Part shown: in pieces, positions 53,809-64,000 of the stretch
Numbering within the stretch: the stretch's first letter is position 1
Layout of the letters: every line of letters starts with the position of its first letter
Assembly: GCA_028564925.1 (NCBI GenBank)
Contig: CM053026.1
Location: forward strand, 640,995,967 to 641,059,966
DNA: 64,000 nt
From: Lithobates sylvaticus
Taxonomy: Eukaryota > Chordata > Amphibia > Anura > Ranidae
Direction: 5' to 3'
Notes under the pieces: model-generated
Databases searched by the model: none
What the model saw: the letters and a program-made list of their open reading frames with translations, nothing else
What the model was told of the DNA's origin: nothing
Translations under genes and position numbers: made by a program

Positions 53809-54340
53809 AAAAATTCCCTGCTGTGGACGAGATGATGCGTTGAAAAAACGCTGATGCTGTTGTTGAGGCGATAACGGTCTTGCGCAGGCTAGTTGAAGAT
53901 GTTGCGGATCTGTGGGAAAACCCTGTAGACCTACACCCTCCCTCCCGTTGATCCAGAGGAAGGCGAAAAACCCCTACTAGCGCGGCCAATTGCTGTAGCA
54001 GAGGAAAAAATTCCTTCCTGACCCCCCGAGGGGAGGTCGGATGTTGGTCCCTGGATCAACTGCTAAGTGGTGGTCCCTGCGTTACTTACCAGAATATTTA
54101 CCTTACCGTGTGATCCAATGATGGCGATAGGGTGGATCCTGATGTTGATCTCCCTGCACAGGTACTATGACCCCTGTTACAACCTCCTGTTATAAACTCC
54201 TGGTTTTAACTCACCACTTAGACAAGTTCCACTTGGACAGAGTTCAACCAGTCTCAAGGATGAGCAGGCTCACGATGAGCTCTACACAAACTTATATAGG
54301 CCTGAAACACCTGGGAGCAATTAGGCACTCCCCTTAATTA
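53809..54340 (-). promoter_or_regulatory. 5' leader of the L2 element
   Basis: GC-rich leader directly upstream of the coding frame. It contains GGGTCAGGAAGGAATTTTTT (about 54003-54022) and, near the far end, CCTATATAAGTTTGTGTAG (about 54283-54301). The latter resembles a TATA box and could drive transcription. Promoter activity is inferred. Confidence 0.35.
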
Positions 54341-54455
54341 GTAAGCTGAAGGAAGGAAAGGAAAAAAAAAAAACTGTTTAAAAAGTGTAAGAAGAAAAAG
54401 GGTATTGAGAAGATAAAATGGAAAAGGTCCAGAAGAACCTAAAAATGCAATCACC

Positions 54456-54529
54456 AGCAGTCAAAAAAGCAAAATTTGTTCACTCTCCACACAGCAGTCA
54501 AAAAAGCAAAATTTGTTCACTCTCCACAC
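54456..54529 (+). repeat. 37-bp tandem duplication
   Basis: AGCAGTCAAAAAAGCAAAAT opens two identical 37-bp copies at 54456 and 54493. Confidence 0.9.
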
Positions 54530-54539
54530 AGTGTCCTCA

Positions 54540-54900
54540 CTGTTTGGCTTCCAACCAAAATTCTGGTGCCATGTAGGTCTCCTGTAGATCTGTCAGTGTA
54601 TCTATGTGCCCGTACATTCCCACACTAACAGGAAGAATCACTGAAAACTACAAGCTGACAGCCGCAAAGAATGTGGGAGCTTGTAGTTCATAAACACACA
54701 GAGCTGTGTGAATGAATAACACAGCCATGTGGGTGGAGCCCCGAACGGCCACGCTGATTTTAAAAAGTGGCAGCTAGTACGAGAATCTTCTCCCCATACT
54801 GCTGTCACAGGGAGGGGGGAGGGGAAGGGGATCAGGCAGCAGCCACCCTAAAAACGTGTGCAACATGTAACATGTTCCCAAAGGTGAACTTATCCTTTAA
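54540..54900. mobile_element. TTAA-type element, right part
   Basis: The right end AAAGGTGAACTTATCCTTTAA finishes at TTAA 54897-54900. The interior has GAACTACAAGCTCCCACATT-like inverted pairs (TTGTAGTTCATAAACA and GAAAACTACAAGC). The left end was not found. Confidence 0.5.
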
Positions 54901-54961
54901 CATGCCAAAGGATTGTTATTCAGTTCATCTAGTCTTGTGATTTACACATCTCTGTCCCAAA

Positions 54962-55173
54962 CAGGGATGAGCTGGGTTTAGTCCCAACTCACTCTGAATC
55001 CAGTTTGGCAGAACCCGGCTGTCACAAGATTGCATCCCCTCTGGTCTAAACATGTGGGGAATGCCCTGCCCACTGCTAATTGTTCCAGCAGGGATATAAT
55101 TATTTAACAGCTTCCAGGTGATTTTGCCAAACTGGGTTCTAACTGAGTTTGGACTGAACTCTGCTCATCCCTA
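54962..55173. mobile_element. hAT-like MITE with perfect 8-bp target duplication
   Basis: Left CAGGGATGAGCTGGGTTTAG and right CTGAACTCTGCTCATCCCTA are inverted ends of about 30 bp. GTCCCAAA occurs at 54954-54961 and again at 55174-55181. A 212-bp length with an 8-bp duplication and CAGGGATG-type ends fits hAT. No coding capacity. Confidence 0.9.
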
Positions 55174-55242
55174 GTCCCAAAGCACACATTGTCAAGCAAA
55201 AAGAGAGGACATGATAATTCTTTGACGCAGTTCCCCTTTTAC

Positions 55243-56177
55243 TGTTGTATCCTACTCCTAGTTCAGAGTAGGCTGCTAGGTATATTTAGTTAGCTTCTCT
55301 GTAAACAGTGGAGTAGGGTTAATTATGTATTCTGTTCAGTGTCTCACAGGTTGCTGTTCTGCTACTTCCCCCTATCTTCTAGAAACTTCTGGAAGTATAG
55401 TGGGAGGGAGAGCAGAATAGGCAGCCTGAATATTTATGCTTCACCCTATCTCTGGGGAGGTGTGCTCAGAAGGTGCAGGGGGAGCCCATAAATAGTCTGA
55501 AGCCTGGCTGCAGAGTGCAGAGGTCCAATCCTTCAGGAAGAGACCTCTGTGCAGGGGCTCTGCCTTCTGGGGAAGAGAGGAAGCCAAGGAGCCTTTCAAG
55601 ACATCAAGGTCTCAGCTAGGTTTAGCTTGGGGGCCTACCAAAGACAGCTTGGTCTAGAGACTGAGCAGAGCCAGAAAAGAGTTGGTGGGAGGAAGCCCAA
55701 ACATTCTGGGACTGAGTAAATAATTGATCCTGCTACACATAGGAGAAGGGACTGTGGGGTAGTTTATCTCACAAGCCAGTGCAGTGCAACCTGTACTTGT
55801 GCAAGACTGCCAGAAGCGTGCCATACTGCAGAAAGTGTGCTCAGTACAGCCAGGAGTTGTGCAAGACAGATGGGATTTGCACAAGTAAACAAGGAGAGTA
55901 CAGTGCAGCCAGAGTTGTGTAATACAGCCTGCGTCTCAGTACAGAGCAGTCAGAAGCCTAGCAGTCTATAAATATTGTATTTTGACAGTTCTGGGGTATC
56001 CTATGCACCCCATCCCTATCCAAGTTCCTGTTTTCAATAAAAACCCTAAAAGAAACTCCTAGACTGATTCTTGAGCCAAAAGAAGAATGCTGAAAATGCT
56101 GTGTGCCTGGCTGTGCATGCTGCGAGTGAGGGAAATAGGCCCAAACTACCAGCGGCTCCTGGGAGGGTAGTGCTACA
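55243..56177 (+). mobile_element. Probable solo LTR (fossil), 935 bp
   Basis: Starts TGTTGTATCC and ends GCTACA (TG...CA form). It is flanked by TTTAC (55238-55242) and CTTAC (56178-56182), a 5-bp target duplication with one difference. A CATAAATAG promoter-like box lies at 55487-55495 and AATAAA at 56036-56041, in the order expected of an LTR. No internal coding part follows, so this would be the product of LTR-LTR recombination. Family not determined. Confidence 0.6.
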
Positions 56178-56182
56178 CTTAC

Positions 56183-58130
56183 TGGTCCCCTCCCCACCCA
56201 CATCCCATAATTTGACAGTGTAAGAAGAAGCAGATGACTGATTAGCTGATCTCTCTGTCACTCTGATATCTCTACCTATCAGCATGGCTGCAGCACACCT
56301 CACTGCTTGCATTAAACAAAATACATTTGATGATGTATTACTGATTACAGTGCTGGATTTTTTTTATGTTTTTTAAATCTGTTTGGAGTTCAGCTTTGAA
56401 GTTGAACTTCAGCCTAAACAAATATAAAAACCCATGAGCCACGTGTCTTGATCATGGTGTCATTTCTGCATGTATTCCACAAATGTGCAGTAATCCAGTA
56501 ATAAACAACTGCTGGACTTCATGTGTTTCATGTAAAAAGGACTGGTCACTGCTCCTCGTTGTCTTTGTGCATGGTGACTGTCATGTACCCATCCCTTTTA
56601 ATTTACTGCAGACGGCCTGCACTATGGGTTGACCTACTACAGCCCTGTACAGACCAGTATAGCTCAATGATGTTGACAGTACTACTTTTACAAAGTAATA
56701 TCTAGGTTTGCAAAGGCATTGGCTGCACACAAAGCAGATTTGGTATTATATGTTTCAATTAAGGTTTTGGTATCCTAAATGCAGCTTTAACAAGCAAAAG
56801 ATGAATCTGTAATGTCTCTATTAACTCATAAAGTGATACATTCTGATGTTTCAATGATCTTAAAAGGTAACAAATGTGAGAGAAACATATCTGCTGCCAT
56901 CTGTAAACTCTTTTTGAATAAACTAGTTCCCTGGGTGGTCTCTCTTCATACATTAGTGTCAAACCCAGAACAAGTAGATATGGAGGAGGTGAATTTCGAT
57001 CTATGTATGGCTGGCTTTGGATGCCAATTGCTGCTTACATGTTCTGGGGTAGTGATTGATAATTAGCATAGTTGGAGGGTCAGAGTGATAGTCCGCTACC
57101 TAGAATCTGTGGAGTTGTTGACCATTGCAGGTCAAGCATTTCTTGTGTAGAGATCCCTAATTTTGCAGACAGTGCTTTTATGTTTTTCTTGTCTGTATGG
57201 AGCAGTTAGGCTGCAACCAGTCTAGGTGTTCTTTCATTTCTGAAGTGTTTCTACACTAAATTACTACTTCTGCTGTTAAGTACACTCTAGAGTCAGAGGC
57301 ATTAATGTTCTGAATGTTATGAATATTGATCAGCCCAGCCAATGACTGAGGATACATTTGGGACATTTCAAGAGTCTTCTTAGTTACCTGAGCCTGTGGG
57401 ACTGGTGTTCTAAATTCTGTGTATTCATGGATTAGGCCCAGGGGTTGTGTGCTGGATGTGTCACCCCTTTTGAGAGGCCTTTGTATGATTCTGGTCTACT
57501 AATAGAAAAGACATACTTTGGTCTTGATGAAGCCCATGCAGCTCAGCTGTCCTACATTTAGACTAGAGAGAGGATGTTGAGTAACTGGCTGGGGGTGAAA
57601 TTAAGCACAGGTGCTGCGGTGGTGTGGTTGTTAGTCATATCCTCCATATCCTCCATGCTATCCCATGAAGTCGTTGGGGGCCAAGTGCTGGGTGAGGCCT
57701 GCCCCACATGGGTTCTTCTGGGCTACGTTAGGCACTTTGTTACAGGGTAACTTTACACAAACACACACGGGGTACCTTTACTTTGTGTAATTTTCCTTGA
57801 TACCTTGCAACAAGGCTGAGGCTGCTGTGTGGGAATACTCAACCTTAAGGCAGACATCTAATCTTTAGATGAATGTACACCATATACTGTACACTGACAC
57901 TGTTACTATTCTCCAGTTAACTCTCGGTTTCTTCACCATAACTTGCATTTTGGAAGGACACGCTGAGCCAATGTCCACAACCACCTGTCCAGTGTTTTCC
58001 ACTACAATCCCCTGTAGCAGAGTGGGTCCCACTGTGCACTCTGCATGGGCTCCACACGTGCACTCAACTTGACTCTTGAACCTCCGTACCTTTGAACAGG
58101 ATGGGAAAACTCTGCTGAGCAATTCGCTCC
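56183..58130. other. Unassigned sequence
   Basis: Nearly 2 kb with no gene I recognise and few repeats. Frames at 56523-56705, 56812-57066 and 57869-58072 are short and without motifs. Confidence 0.35.
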
Positions 58131-58970
58131 TGTTGCTATGGGAGACAGAGAGGGCCGGATCGCAATGGACAGCAGGGGTATGATAGAGGAGGGCCGGGCA
58201 TGACAGTGTGTCTATGACACACAGGGAGAAAAGTTGGGGGGTGTGGCTGTGGAGAGGCCGGCCAATAGCGGCAAGGGGGCGAGGCCGTATAAACAGGGGG
58301 CGTGGCCGTAGGAGTCAGTCAGGAGAGGAAAGGACATGAGGAGGCAGGTTTTTTCCCACCCACCCTCCCTTTTTTCCCACCCACCCTCCCTTATTTAAGG
58401 CGATAGTGTTGGAGGTGTTAACGTTTTTGTTATCGTTTCAGGTTTGAAAGCATTGGACGGAATGGAGACAAGGGGTTGGCGGTGTTTTGGTTTGTTGGTC
58501 AGTGACGGTAGCAGTGACGTAGGTGGTAAGTGTGTGGGGGGCTCATCATTAGATGGCCCCTCCGGTGTGTGGGGGGCTCATCAGTAGATGGCCCCTCTGG
58601 TGTGTGGGGGGCTCATCAGTAGATGGCCCCTCCTGTAGTACACCAAATTTATTTTGGTGATTACTCTTGTTGCACTGCGGGAAAGGGTTGTCTCCGGGCG
58701 GTACAAGTGGAGGCCAGTTGGTTTCGGTTAATATCCCGCAGTGCCCCCTGGTGTTCATATATATAGATGCAGTTAGTTTATATATATATGCCTTTTTTGG
58801 GTATTAGCTACGTCACTGACCAACAAATTAGGGATGTAACTGATTGTTTACAGTTGTGTTATGTGTTGATAATTTATTATCATTATGGTTTATGTGCTTA
58901 TGTTATTTATATATTTTAAATTGGAGTTATGTTTAATAAAAGGCCGTTAAATAGGCTACACAGGTCAAGA
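58131..58970 (+). other. Possible retroelement terminal region (fossil)
   Basis: A GGGGGCGTGGCC-rich leader with CCGTATAAACAGG at about 58287 is followed by TTTAATAAAAGGCCGTTAAA at about 58931. This is a promoter-like box and a polyadenylation-like signal about 640 bp apart. The ends are not defined. LTR-like or DIRS-like are both possible. Confidence 0.3.
58530..58633 (+). repeat. 35-bp tandem repeat, three copies
   Basis: GTGTGTGGGGGGCTCATCA starts units at 58530, 58565 and 58600. The units differ at one or two bases. Confidence 0.9.
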
Positions 58971-60095
58971 TATAAGGAGTGCCGATAACATTTGCCTAGC
59001 TGTTAGAGGCCATGCCATAACAGGTACTCGCTACCAACAGGCTGCTTGTTACACTGTTACTCTTGGTAACTACGTATGTCTTCACATTACTCCACTCTAC
59101 ACTGACGTCTTCATACCCCAATGTCTTAAAGGGCCGGACTTACTATTGGGCTTGACTGGGCTGAAGCCCATGGGCCCCGCCCAATAGGGGGCCCCGTCAG
59201 CCCCGCCGAGATACATAGCTGAGTGTACGCGACTTGCGGGAGAGGGCCACTGTCATCTGCTAGGAGCTTTGGAATAGCAGAGAGAGAGAGAGACGAGCGG
59301 TGGCAGGGGCTGTGAACAGGAGGCGGGGCTGAGTAAATGTCTAACAGCGAGGGCTGGAGGAGCAAGTGTATCATGCAGCAGACAGAGTGTAACCCTCCTC
59401 CTCTCCAGCCCACCACATTTGATTACACAGGTGCTGAATGGGGGCCCCCGGGAGGGAGATGCACAGTACCAGAAGCCCGAGGAGGACATAGCAGAGGAAG
59501 GTACAACCACAGCAAATTCCTGCAGCACTGAGCACACACAGCATTCTGGCTGACTGGAAACAAGATCGTGGGGAGCTCTGCACAGTCACATGTAATGCTG
59601 GCTGGACAGTGTCTTCCAGAAATGTATGTCTTCAGGCAGTGCAATGCTACTGATCAGCCTCCCCCACACTCTGTAATCTTTATTTTTATTTTCTTTTTGT
59701 AGCTGCACACTGCACTGATAACACCTCTGGAAGACCCCACAGCCCACCTTCATTCTGTGTCCAGTGAGGGGTCACACATGGCTGGCTGTTAACCATTTCA
59801 GCTCAGCTATTAAGCCAGAGCGCTGTGTGTGCTGCACAGTTTGATGTTTTTGTGAAGAATTTAATGCTGATTCAGGCTAGAAGTTTCACAGACCCATTAA
59901 CTGTCCTCCACTAATCCTGACCAGATCACTGTTTGTAAGAAACATTTTATTTTGGAAATTAAATGTGCTGCTGCCTTGTCACTTGGTTGTACTTTTCAAA
60001 GGAGGATCACTGACTTGATCTTGCAGAGCTGGTTTAAATAGAGTGGCACAGCCCTGCAATACTATATACATGTACACTGAGTTCAACCATAAACG

Positions 60096-61075
60096 CAGTC
60101 TCTGACCATCTCCTGTACCAATTCTGCAGTCTCTGACCATCTCCTGTATCATGTCTGCAGTCTCTGACCATCTCCTGTACCAATTCTGCAGTCTCTGACC
60201 ATCTCCTGTATCATGTCTGCAGTCTCTGACCATCTCCTGTATTGTCTGCAGTCTCTGACCATCTCCTGTATCAATTCTGCAGTCTCTGACCATCTCTTGT
60301 ACCAATTCTGCAGTCTCTGACCATCTCTTGTAACAAGTCTGCAGTCTCTGACCATCTCTTGTATCAATTCCGCAGTCTCTGACCATCTCCTGTATCAATT
60401 CTGCAGTCTCTGACCATCTCTTGTACCAATTCTGCAGTCTCTGACCATCTCTTGTACCAAGTCTGCAGTCTCTGACCATCTCTTGTACCAAGTCTACAGT
60501 CTCTGACCATCTCTTGTACCAAGTCTGCAGTCTCTGACCATCTCTTGTACCAATTCTGCAGTCTCTGACCATCACTTGTACCAATTCTGCAGTCTCTGAC
60601 CATCTCTTGTACCAAGTCTGCAGTCTCTGACCATCTCTTGTACCAAGTCTGCAGTCTCTGACCATCACTTGTACCAATTCTGCAGTCTCTGACCATCACT
60701 TGTACCAATTCTGCAGTCTCTGACCATCTCTTGTACCAAGTCTGCAGTCTCTGACCATCTCTTGTACCAAGTCTGCAGTCTCTGACCATCTCTTGTATCA
60801 AGTCTGCAGTCTCTGACCATCTCTTGTACCAAGTCTGCAGTCTCTGACCATCTCTTGTACCAAGTCTGCAGTCTCTGACCATCTCTTGTACCAAGTCTGC
60901 AGTCTCTGACCATCTCTTGTACCAAGTCTGCAGTCTCTGACCATCTCTTGTACCAAGTCTGCAGTCTCTGACCATCTCTTGTACCAAGTCTGCAGTCTCT
61001 GACCATCACTTGTACCAATTCTGCAGTCTCTGACCATCTCTTTTACCAAGTCTGCAGTCTCTGACCATCTCCTGT
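60096..61075. repeat. 31-bp minisatellite, about 31 copies
   Basis: Unit CAGTCTCTGACCATCTCTTG followed by TACCAAGTCTG. Central units (about 60450-61050) are nearly identical; those at 60100-60300 are more varied, with CTCCTGTATCA forms and some shortened units. The unit has no stop in any minus-strand frame, and 31 is not a multiple of three. Long minus-strand frames (232 and 207 codons) therefore arise automatically. I do not call them genes. Confidence 0.95.
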
Positions 61076-61229
61076 AGTGTGTCTTACACTTATATAACTC
61101 ACATCACTCACACACAGCCCACATAGGCTGTATGTGAGTGATATGAGGTGTATATGTGTGACACAGGCTGCATATGAGGGACATTATATACACACACACA
61201 GAAAATGTTCACACATATACTAACGTGTC

Positions 61230-61595
61230 ATGGAGGGGGGGGTCTTGTCACGTCACCTCCCTGAAATGAGTTTTTGCAGGTCTGGTTGTCTGTGCGCCGA
61301 GCCGAGTACACTCGGCTACTCTCGGCTGTGCTTGGGACTGCGAGAGGACCAGAGAGCCACATGACTCTGTATCTCGGCGGCGCCATTTTTAAACTTCAAG
61401 ACTGCAATGACAAGGCTACACTGACAAGGCTGCAATGACACTGGACAAGGCTGCAGATGGACACTGATAAGGATGCATTGATGGGCATTTAAATGTAAGT
61501 TTTTATTTTTTCCCCCGCAACTTCCCTCCTAAAAGTTTTTTTCCTTAAAATTCCCTCCTAAAATTGGGGTGCGTGTTATATGCCGATAAATACAG
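61230..61595 (-). mobile_element. Relative of the TATAACACGC-ended element
   Basis: Shares with 23075-23592, inverted, TCTCGGCGGCGCCATTTTTA, GATGCATTGATGGGCATTTA and the end GCGTGTTATATGCCGATAA. The left border is not found. Confidence 0.5.
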
Positions 61596-61659
61596 TAATG
61601 TATAGAAGGTAGGGCCCGGAAGTGACTCAAGCCCAGGGGCCCCCACCACCCTAAGTCCT

Positions 61660-61995
61660 GCCCTGGGCACTTTGATGGGGACAGTTGATGTAAGGGGGAC
61701 AGTGGATGTAAGGGGACACTTTAATGGGGACATTTGGTGTAAGGGGAAATTCTGATATGGACAGTTTATGTAAGGGGACACTTTGATGCGGGAAATTGAT
61801 GTAAGGGAGCACTCTGATGTAGACAGCTGATATAAGGGGGCACTCTGGTGAGGACAATTGATGTAAGCAGGCACTCTCATTGGGAAAATTGATAATAGGG
61901 GTATGCTGATGGAGACTCTGTAAAGAGGGACTCTGATGAGGACCCCTGATGTAAGGGGGGACTCTGATAGGGACACCTGATATAAGGGGCACATT
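61660..61995. repeat. Degenerate minisatellite
   Basis: About ten imperfect units of GATGTAAGGGGGACACTTTG type, near 32 bp each. The theme resembles the array at 16985-17950. Minus-strand frames here (up to 149 codons) are artefacts. Confidence 0.7.
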
Positions 61996-62039
61996 TAATT
62001 GTTTAATCATCCTAATAAAATAAAAGCCTAATATATACT

Positions 62040-62143
62040 AGCATTCCCTGTTCACTCCTGCACCACTTCTACACTACCTGTCAGATGTTACATCTGGGTC
62101 GTGACTTATGATATAGAAGCTCCAAGTTAACAGGGAATGCTTG
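62040..62143. repeat. Short inverted repeat
   Basis: AGCATTCCCTGTT at about 62040 and AACAGGGAATGCT at about 62130 are perfect 13-bp inverse copies, possibly the ends of a ~100-bp element. Confidence 0.6.
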
Positions 62144-62369
62144 TTCCCTGCATCTCTGTCACACTGTATGACAGACTGTCAGTGACTCACACAGTGTCGA
62201 CATTATACCCTCCCCTGACCTTTTTTTACAGACCCCTCCCCAGACCAGATAGGCTAGGCTACCTACAATTACACAATGCATTGTTTTTTCAGTTATATCC
62301 ACAAAGTTACGGCTGCTAAAATGTTTTACTAACACTCTGGCAAAAGAAACAACCCTCAAGTGGATGTGC

Positions 62370-62660
62370 ATGTAACATTATGACGAAGTAAGTGAACTAG
62401 GAATATTTAATGTGGCCTATGATGCGATTTGGAGGTAATTTTCAGTGACTTCTAAAGTAAAATAGATTTAGGGTCGCATCAAAGTTTCCCATTAAGAGAT
62501 TAAAGGTGGAATCTGAATAAATGCTATAGGTTAATGCAATATGCACCTTATCATTGCTCGTTACAGGATTAGATTATGTAAGTATTCAATTGTTTTCTTG
62601 CTAGAGGTAATGGGAATTACATTAATCCAGTGAATAAACGGGTTTATGAACCACAAATAT
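62370..62660. promoter_or_regulatory. Candidate conserved non-coding block (impression only)
   Basis: Repeat-free sequence with GGGAATTACATTAATCCAGT and GGTTAATGCAATATGCACC words (62530-62640), suggestive of homeodomain and octamer-like sites. There is no conservation evidence from this window alone. Confidence 0.2.
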
Positions 62661-62815
62661 AAGTGCTAATGTTTCTTTTTTTTCTTCTTTTATTTCCGGC
62701 AAGGTCTTTAGAATGGCACAGTCAATTAAGCTTTTATGTTTTAGCTAGTTTCGTTTTTTTAATGCTAAACACAAATGTTAAAACAAACATGTATAGATCT
62801 AATCCTTTGGATCCA

Positions 62816-63265
62816 TGTCTGTCATATAACTTGTCTCTAGGGATGGGCCGAAAACCACACGGTTCGGTTCGTCCAGAACATGCGAACAGGCAAAGAATTT
62901 GTGCGAACATGCAAACCCATTTAAAGTCTATGGGACACGAACATGAAACATCAAAAGTGCTAATTTGAAAGGCTTATATGCAAGTTATTGCCATAAAAAG
63001 TGTATGGGCGACCCGGCTACTGCCCCAGGGGACATGTATCTGTCTGTCATATAACTTGTCTCTAGGGATGGGCCGAAAACCACACGGTTCGGTTCGTCCA
63101 GAACATGCGAACAGGCAAAGAATTTGTGCGAACATGCAAACCCATTTAAAGTCTATGGGACACGAACATGAAACATCAAAAGTGCTAATTTAAAAGGCTT
63201 ATATGCAAGTTATTGCCATAAAATGTGTATGGGCGACCCGGCTACTGCCCCAGGGGACATGTATC
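62816..63265 (+). repeat. 225-bp tandem duplication
   Basis: TGTCTGTCATATAACTTGTC begins two copies at 62816 and 63041. I count about two base differences between them. Each copy carries the AGGGATGGGCCG end of the GC-rich repeat that continues to the right. Confidence 0.9.
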
Positions 63266-64000
63266 AAAATTTTTTTTCAGGAGCAGTCATGTTAATAATA
63301 CGTGAAAGTGAAACAGTATAAATACAATTTTCCTTTAAATACCGTGCCTGATGGGTCCCCTTAGTCTGTCTGTAAAGTGGCGCATCTGTCTAATGTGTTT
63401 TACATTGCCGCAGCAAAATTAAATTTCTAAAGGAAAAAATACAATTTAAAATTGCTCGCAGCTGTAATGTATTGCCGACTCCCGGCAATATAAATGAAAA
63501 TCAAGGAAAAAATCAGCGTGGGTTCCCCCAAGTCCACACCAGGCCCTTGGGGTCTGGTATGTATATTAAGGGGAACTCAGCACCAAAATAAAATAAAAAA
63601 CAGTGTGCGCCCCCCCCAAAATCTGTATCACGCCCTTTGGATTATAAGGGGAACTCCACGGCAAAATTGAAAAAAAAATTGGCTTGTGCCCCCCCAATCC
63701 ATACCAGTAAGTAAGAACCACAAAAGACAGTTTTTGACAAATCCTTTATAAAAAAATAGCAAAAAAAGTGCCCCACGATGGACATCCATCATCAATCACG
63801 TCGCTGGACGGACCCGAAAAATAGAAAAAAACTAAAATACTCTGCATCTATGGGAGGCATCCTGCTGACTGTTGTCTTTTCGCTGTGATAGCTGTTATAT
63901 AGGCAAGGGAGGGGCCACTCGCTGACGTAACCGGATGACCTGTTCCCCCCTCTGACGGCACATGCCATCAGAAGGGGCGGAGCCACTTGGTTACATCACC
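62840..64000 (-). repeat. GC-rich interspersed repeat, minus orientation, running off the window
   Basis: The AGGGATGGGCCG end, CCAGGCCCTTGGGGTCTGGT and CTGTTATATAGG (minus-strand TATA-like box, about 63892-63903) match in inverse order the modules of 35891-36766. The remainder lies beyond position 64000. Confidence 0.5.

Larger units (their letters stand above)
50712..54340 (-). mobile_element. L2-type LINE with intact coding frame
   Basis: Minus-strand non-LTR retrotransposon. The 3' untranslated end reads GAGGCGATTCAGTTCGCAGT, GCAGCGCTATACAAATCATT and two to three ATTC units (50712-50780), the AGCGCTATACAAAT tail typical of L2. Coding frame at 50803-53808. A 5' leader of about 530 bp ends near 54340 with a TATATAAG-like box at about 54292. 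No second (ORF1) frame is evident. It lies against the end of the L1 copy; I could not identify target duplications. Confidence 0.85.
59125..61680. other. Segment with inversely related ends enclosing a minisatellite
   Basis: AGGGCCGGACTTACTATTGG with CCCATGGGCCCC at the left (59129-59190) is weakly inverse to AGGGGCCCCCACCACC with CTAAGTCCTGCCCTGG at the right (61636-61667). The middle holds the 31-bp array and another inverted-repeat element. It may be one large non-autonomous element or two independent fragments. No gene is seen at 59200-60090. Confidence 0.3.

Noticed and set aside
59979-61049. Long minus-strand open frames (232, 207, 117 and 83 codons) with repeated WYKRWSETA and MVRDCR peptides.
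   Set aside because: They are the three frames of a 31-bp minisatellite unit without stops. There are no start context, domain or flanking exon signals.
1-64000. A novel multi-gene system, operon or defence locus.
   Set aside because: No cluster of host or foreign coding genes is present. The only coding sequences are LINE, Tc1-like and Penelope-like, and I would not present transposon nesting as a new system.
1-64000. tRNA, rRNA or snRNA genes.
   Set aside because: I looked for cloverleaf box A/B-type and conserved rRNA words while reading and saw none I could support. A covariance-model scan would be needed to exclude them.

Overview
The window looks like vertebrate intergenic DNA from an anuran amphibian, most probably a ranid frog. 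This rests on the repeat content: many short inverted-repeat transposons whose ends carry GTACACACG-type sequence, several TTAA-flanked piggyBac-like families, Tc1/mariner remnants, amphibian-type CR1, L2 and Tx1-like L1 LINEs, and Penelope-like pieces. I recognise these families from memory, not from a search. I found no exon of a recognisable host gene, no tRNA or rRNA gene, and no prokaryotic gene or CRISPR array.

Layout. 1-1607: AT-rich sequence, a hAT-like non-autonomous element and a G20 run. 1608-11400: a 4.24 kb segment present twice in tandem (copy A 1608-5850, copy B 5852-11400). Copy B also holds a TTAA-flanked element (6671-7528) and a Harbinger-type element (8784-9203), and copy A preserves both empty target sites. 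10578-12146: a TTAA element carrying a second TTAA element; the duplication junction falls inside the inner one. 12.1-18.9 kb: Harbinger-type elements, a Tc1 remnant and two degenerate minisatellites. 20-22.2 kb: a dead CR1 LINE. 22.3-33.6 kb: more DNA transposons and a decayed Tc1 (25688-26725). 34.3-36.8 kb: Penelope-like pieces, partly as an inverted repeat, then a GC-rich repeat with promoter-like and polyadenylation-like signals. 37.5-44 kb: TTAA elements, a four-motif palindrome and unique AT-rich DNA. 45.96-50.67 kb: a broken L1/Tx1-type LINE split at one TTAA by a piggyBac-like element. 50.7-54.3 kb, minus strand: an L2-type LINE with an uninterrupted 1001-codon endonuclease/reverse transcriptase frame, the only convincing intact gene here. 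54.5-64 kb: a hAT-like element with a perfect 8-bp target duplication, a probable solo LTR, a 31-bp minisatellite of about 1 kb, and a 225-bp recent tandem duplication at the end of a GC-rich repeat.

How the parts relate. The only proteins encoded are those of mobile elements. The short elements have no transposase of their own and must have been moved by enzymes made elsewhere. The nested insertions give a relative order of events. A few repeat-poor, AT-rich blocks (about 13.86-14.12, 31.12-31.48, 40.85-41.17 and 62.37-62.66 kb) could be conserved regulatory DNA, but that is only an impression. I saw no new multi-gene system.
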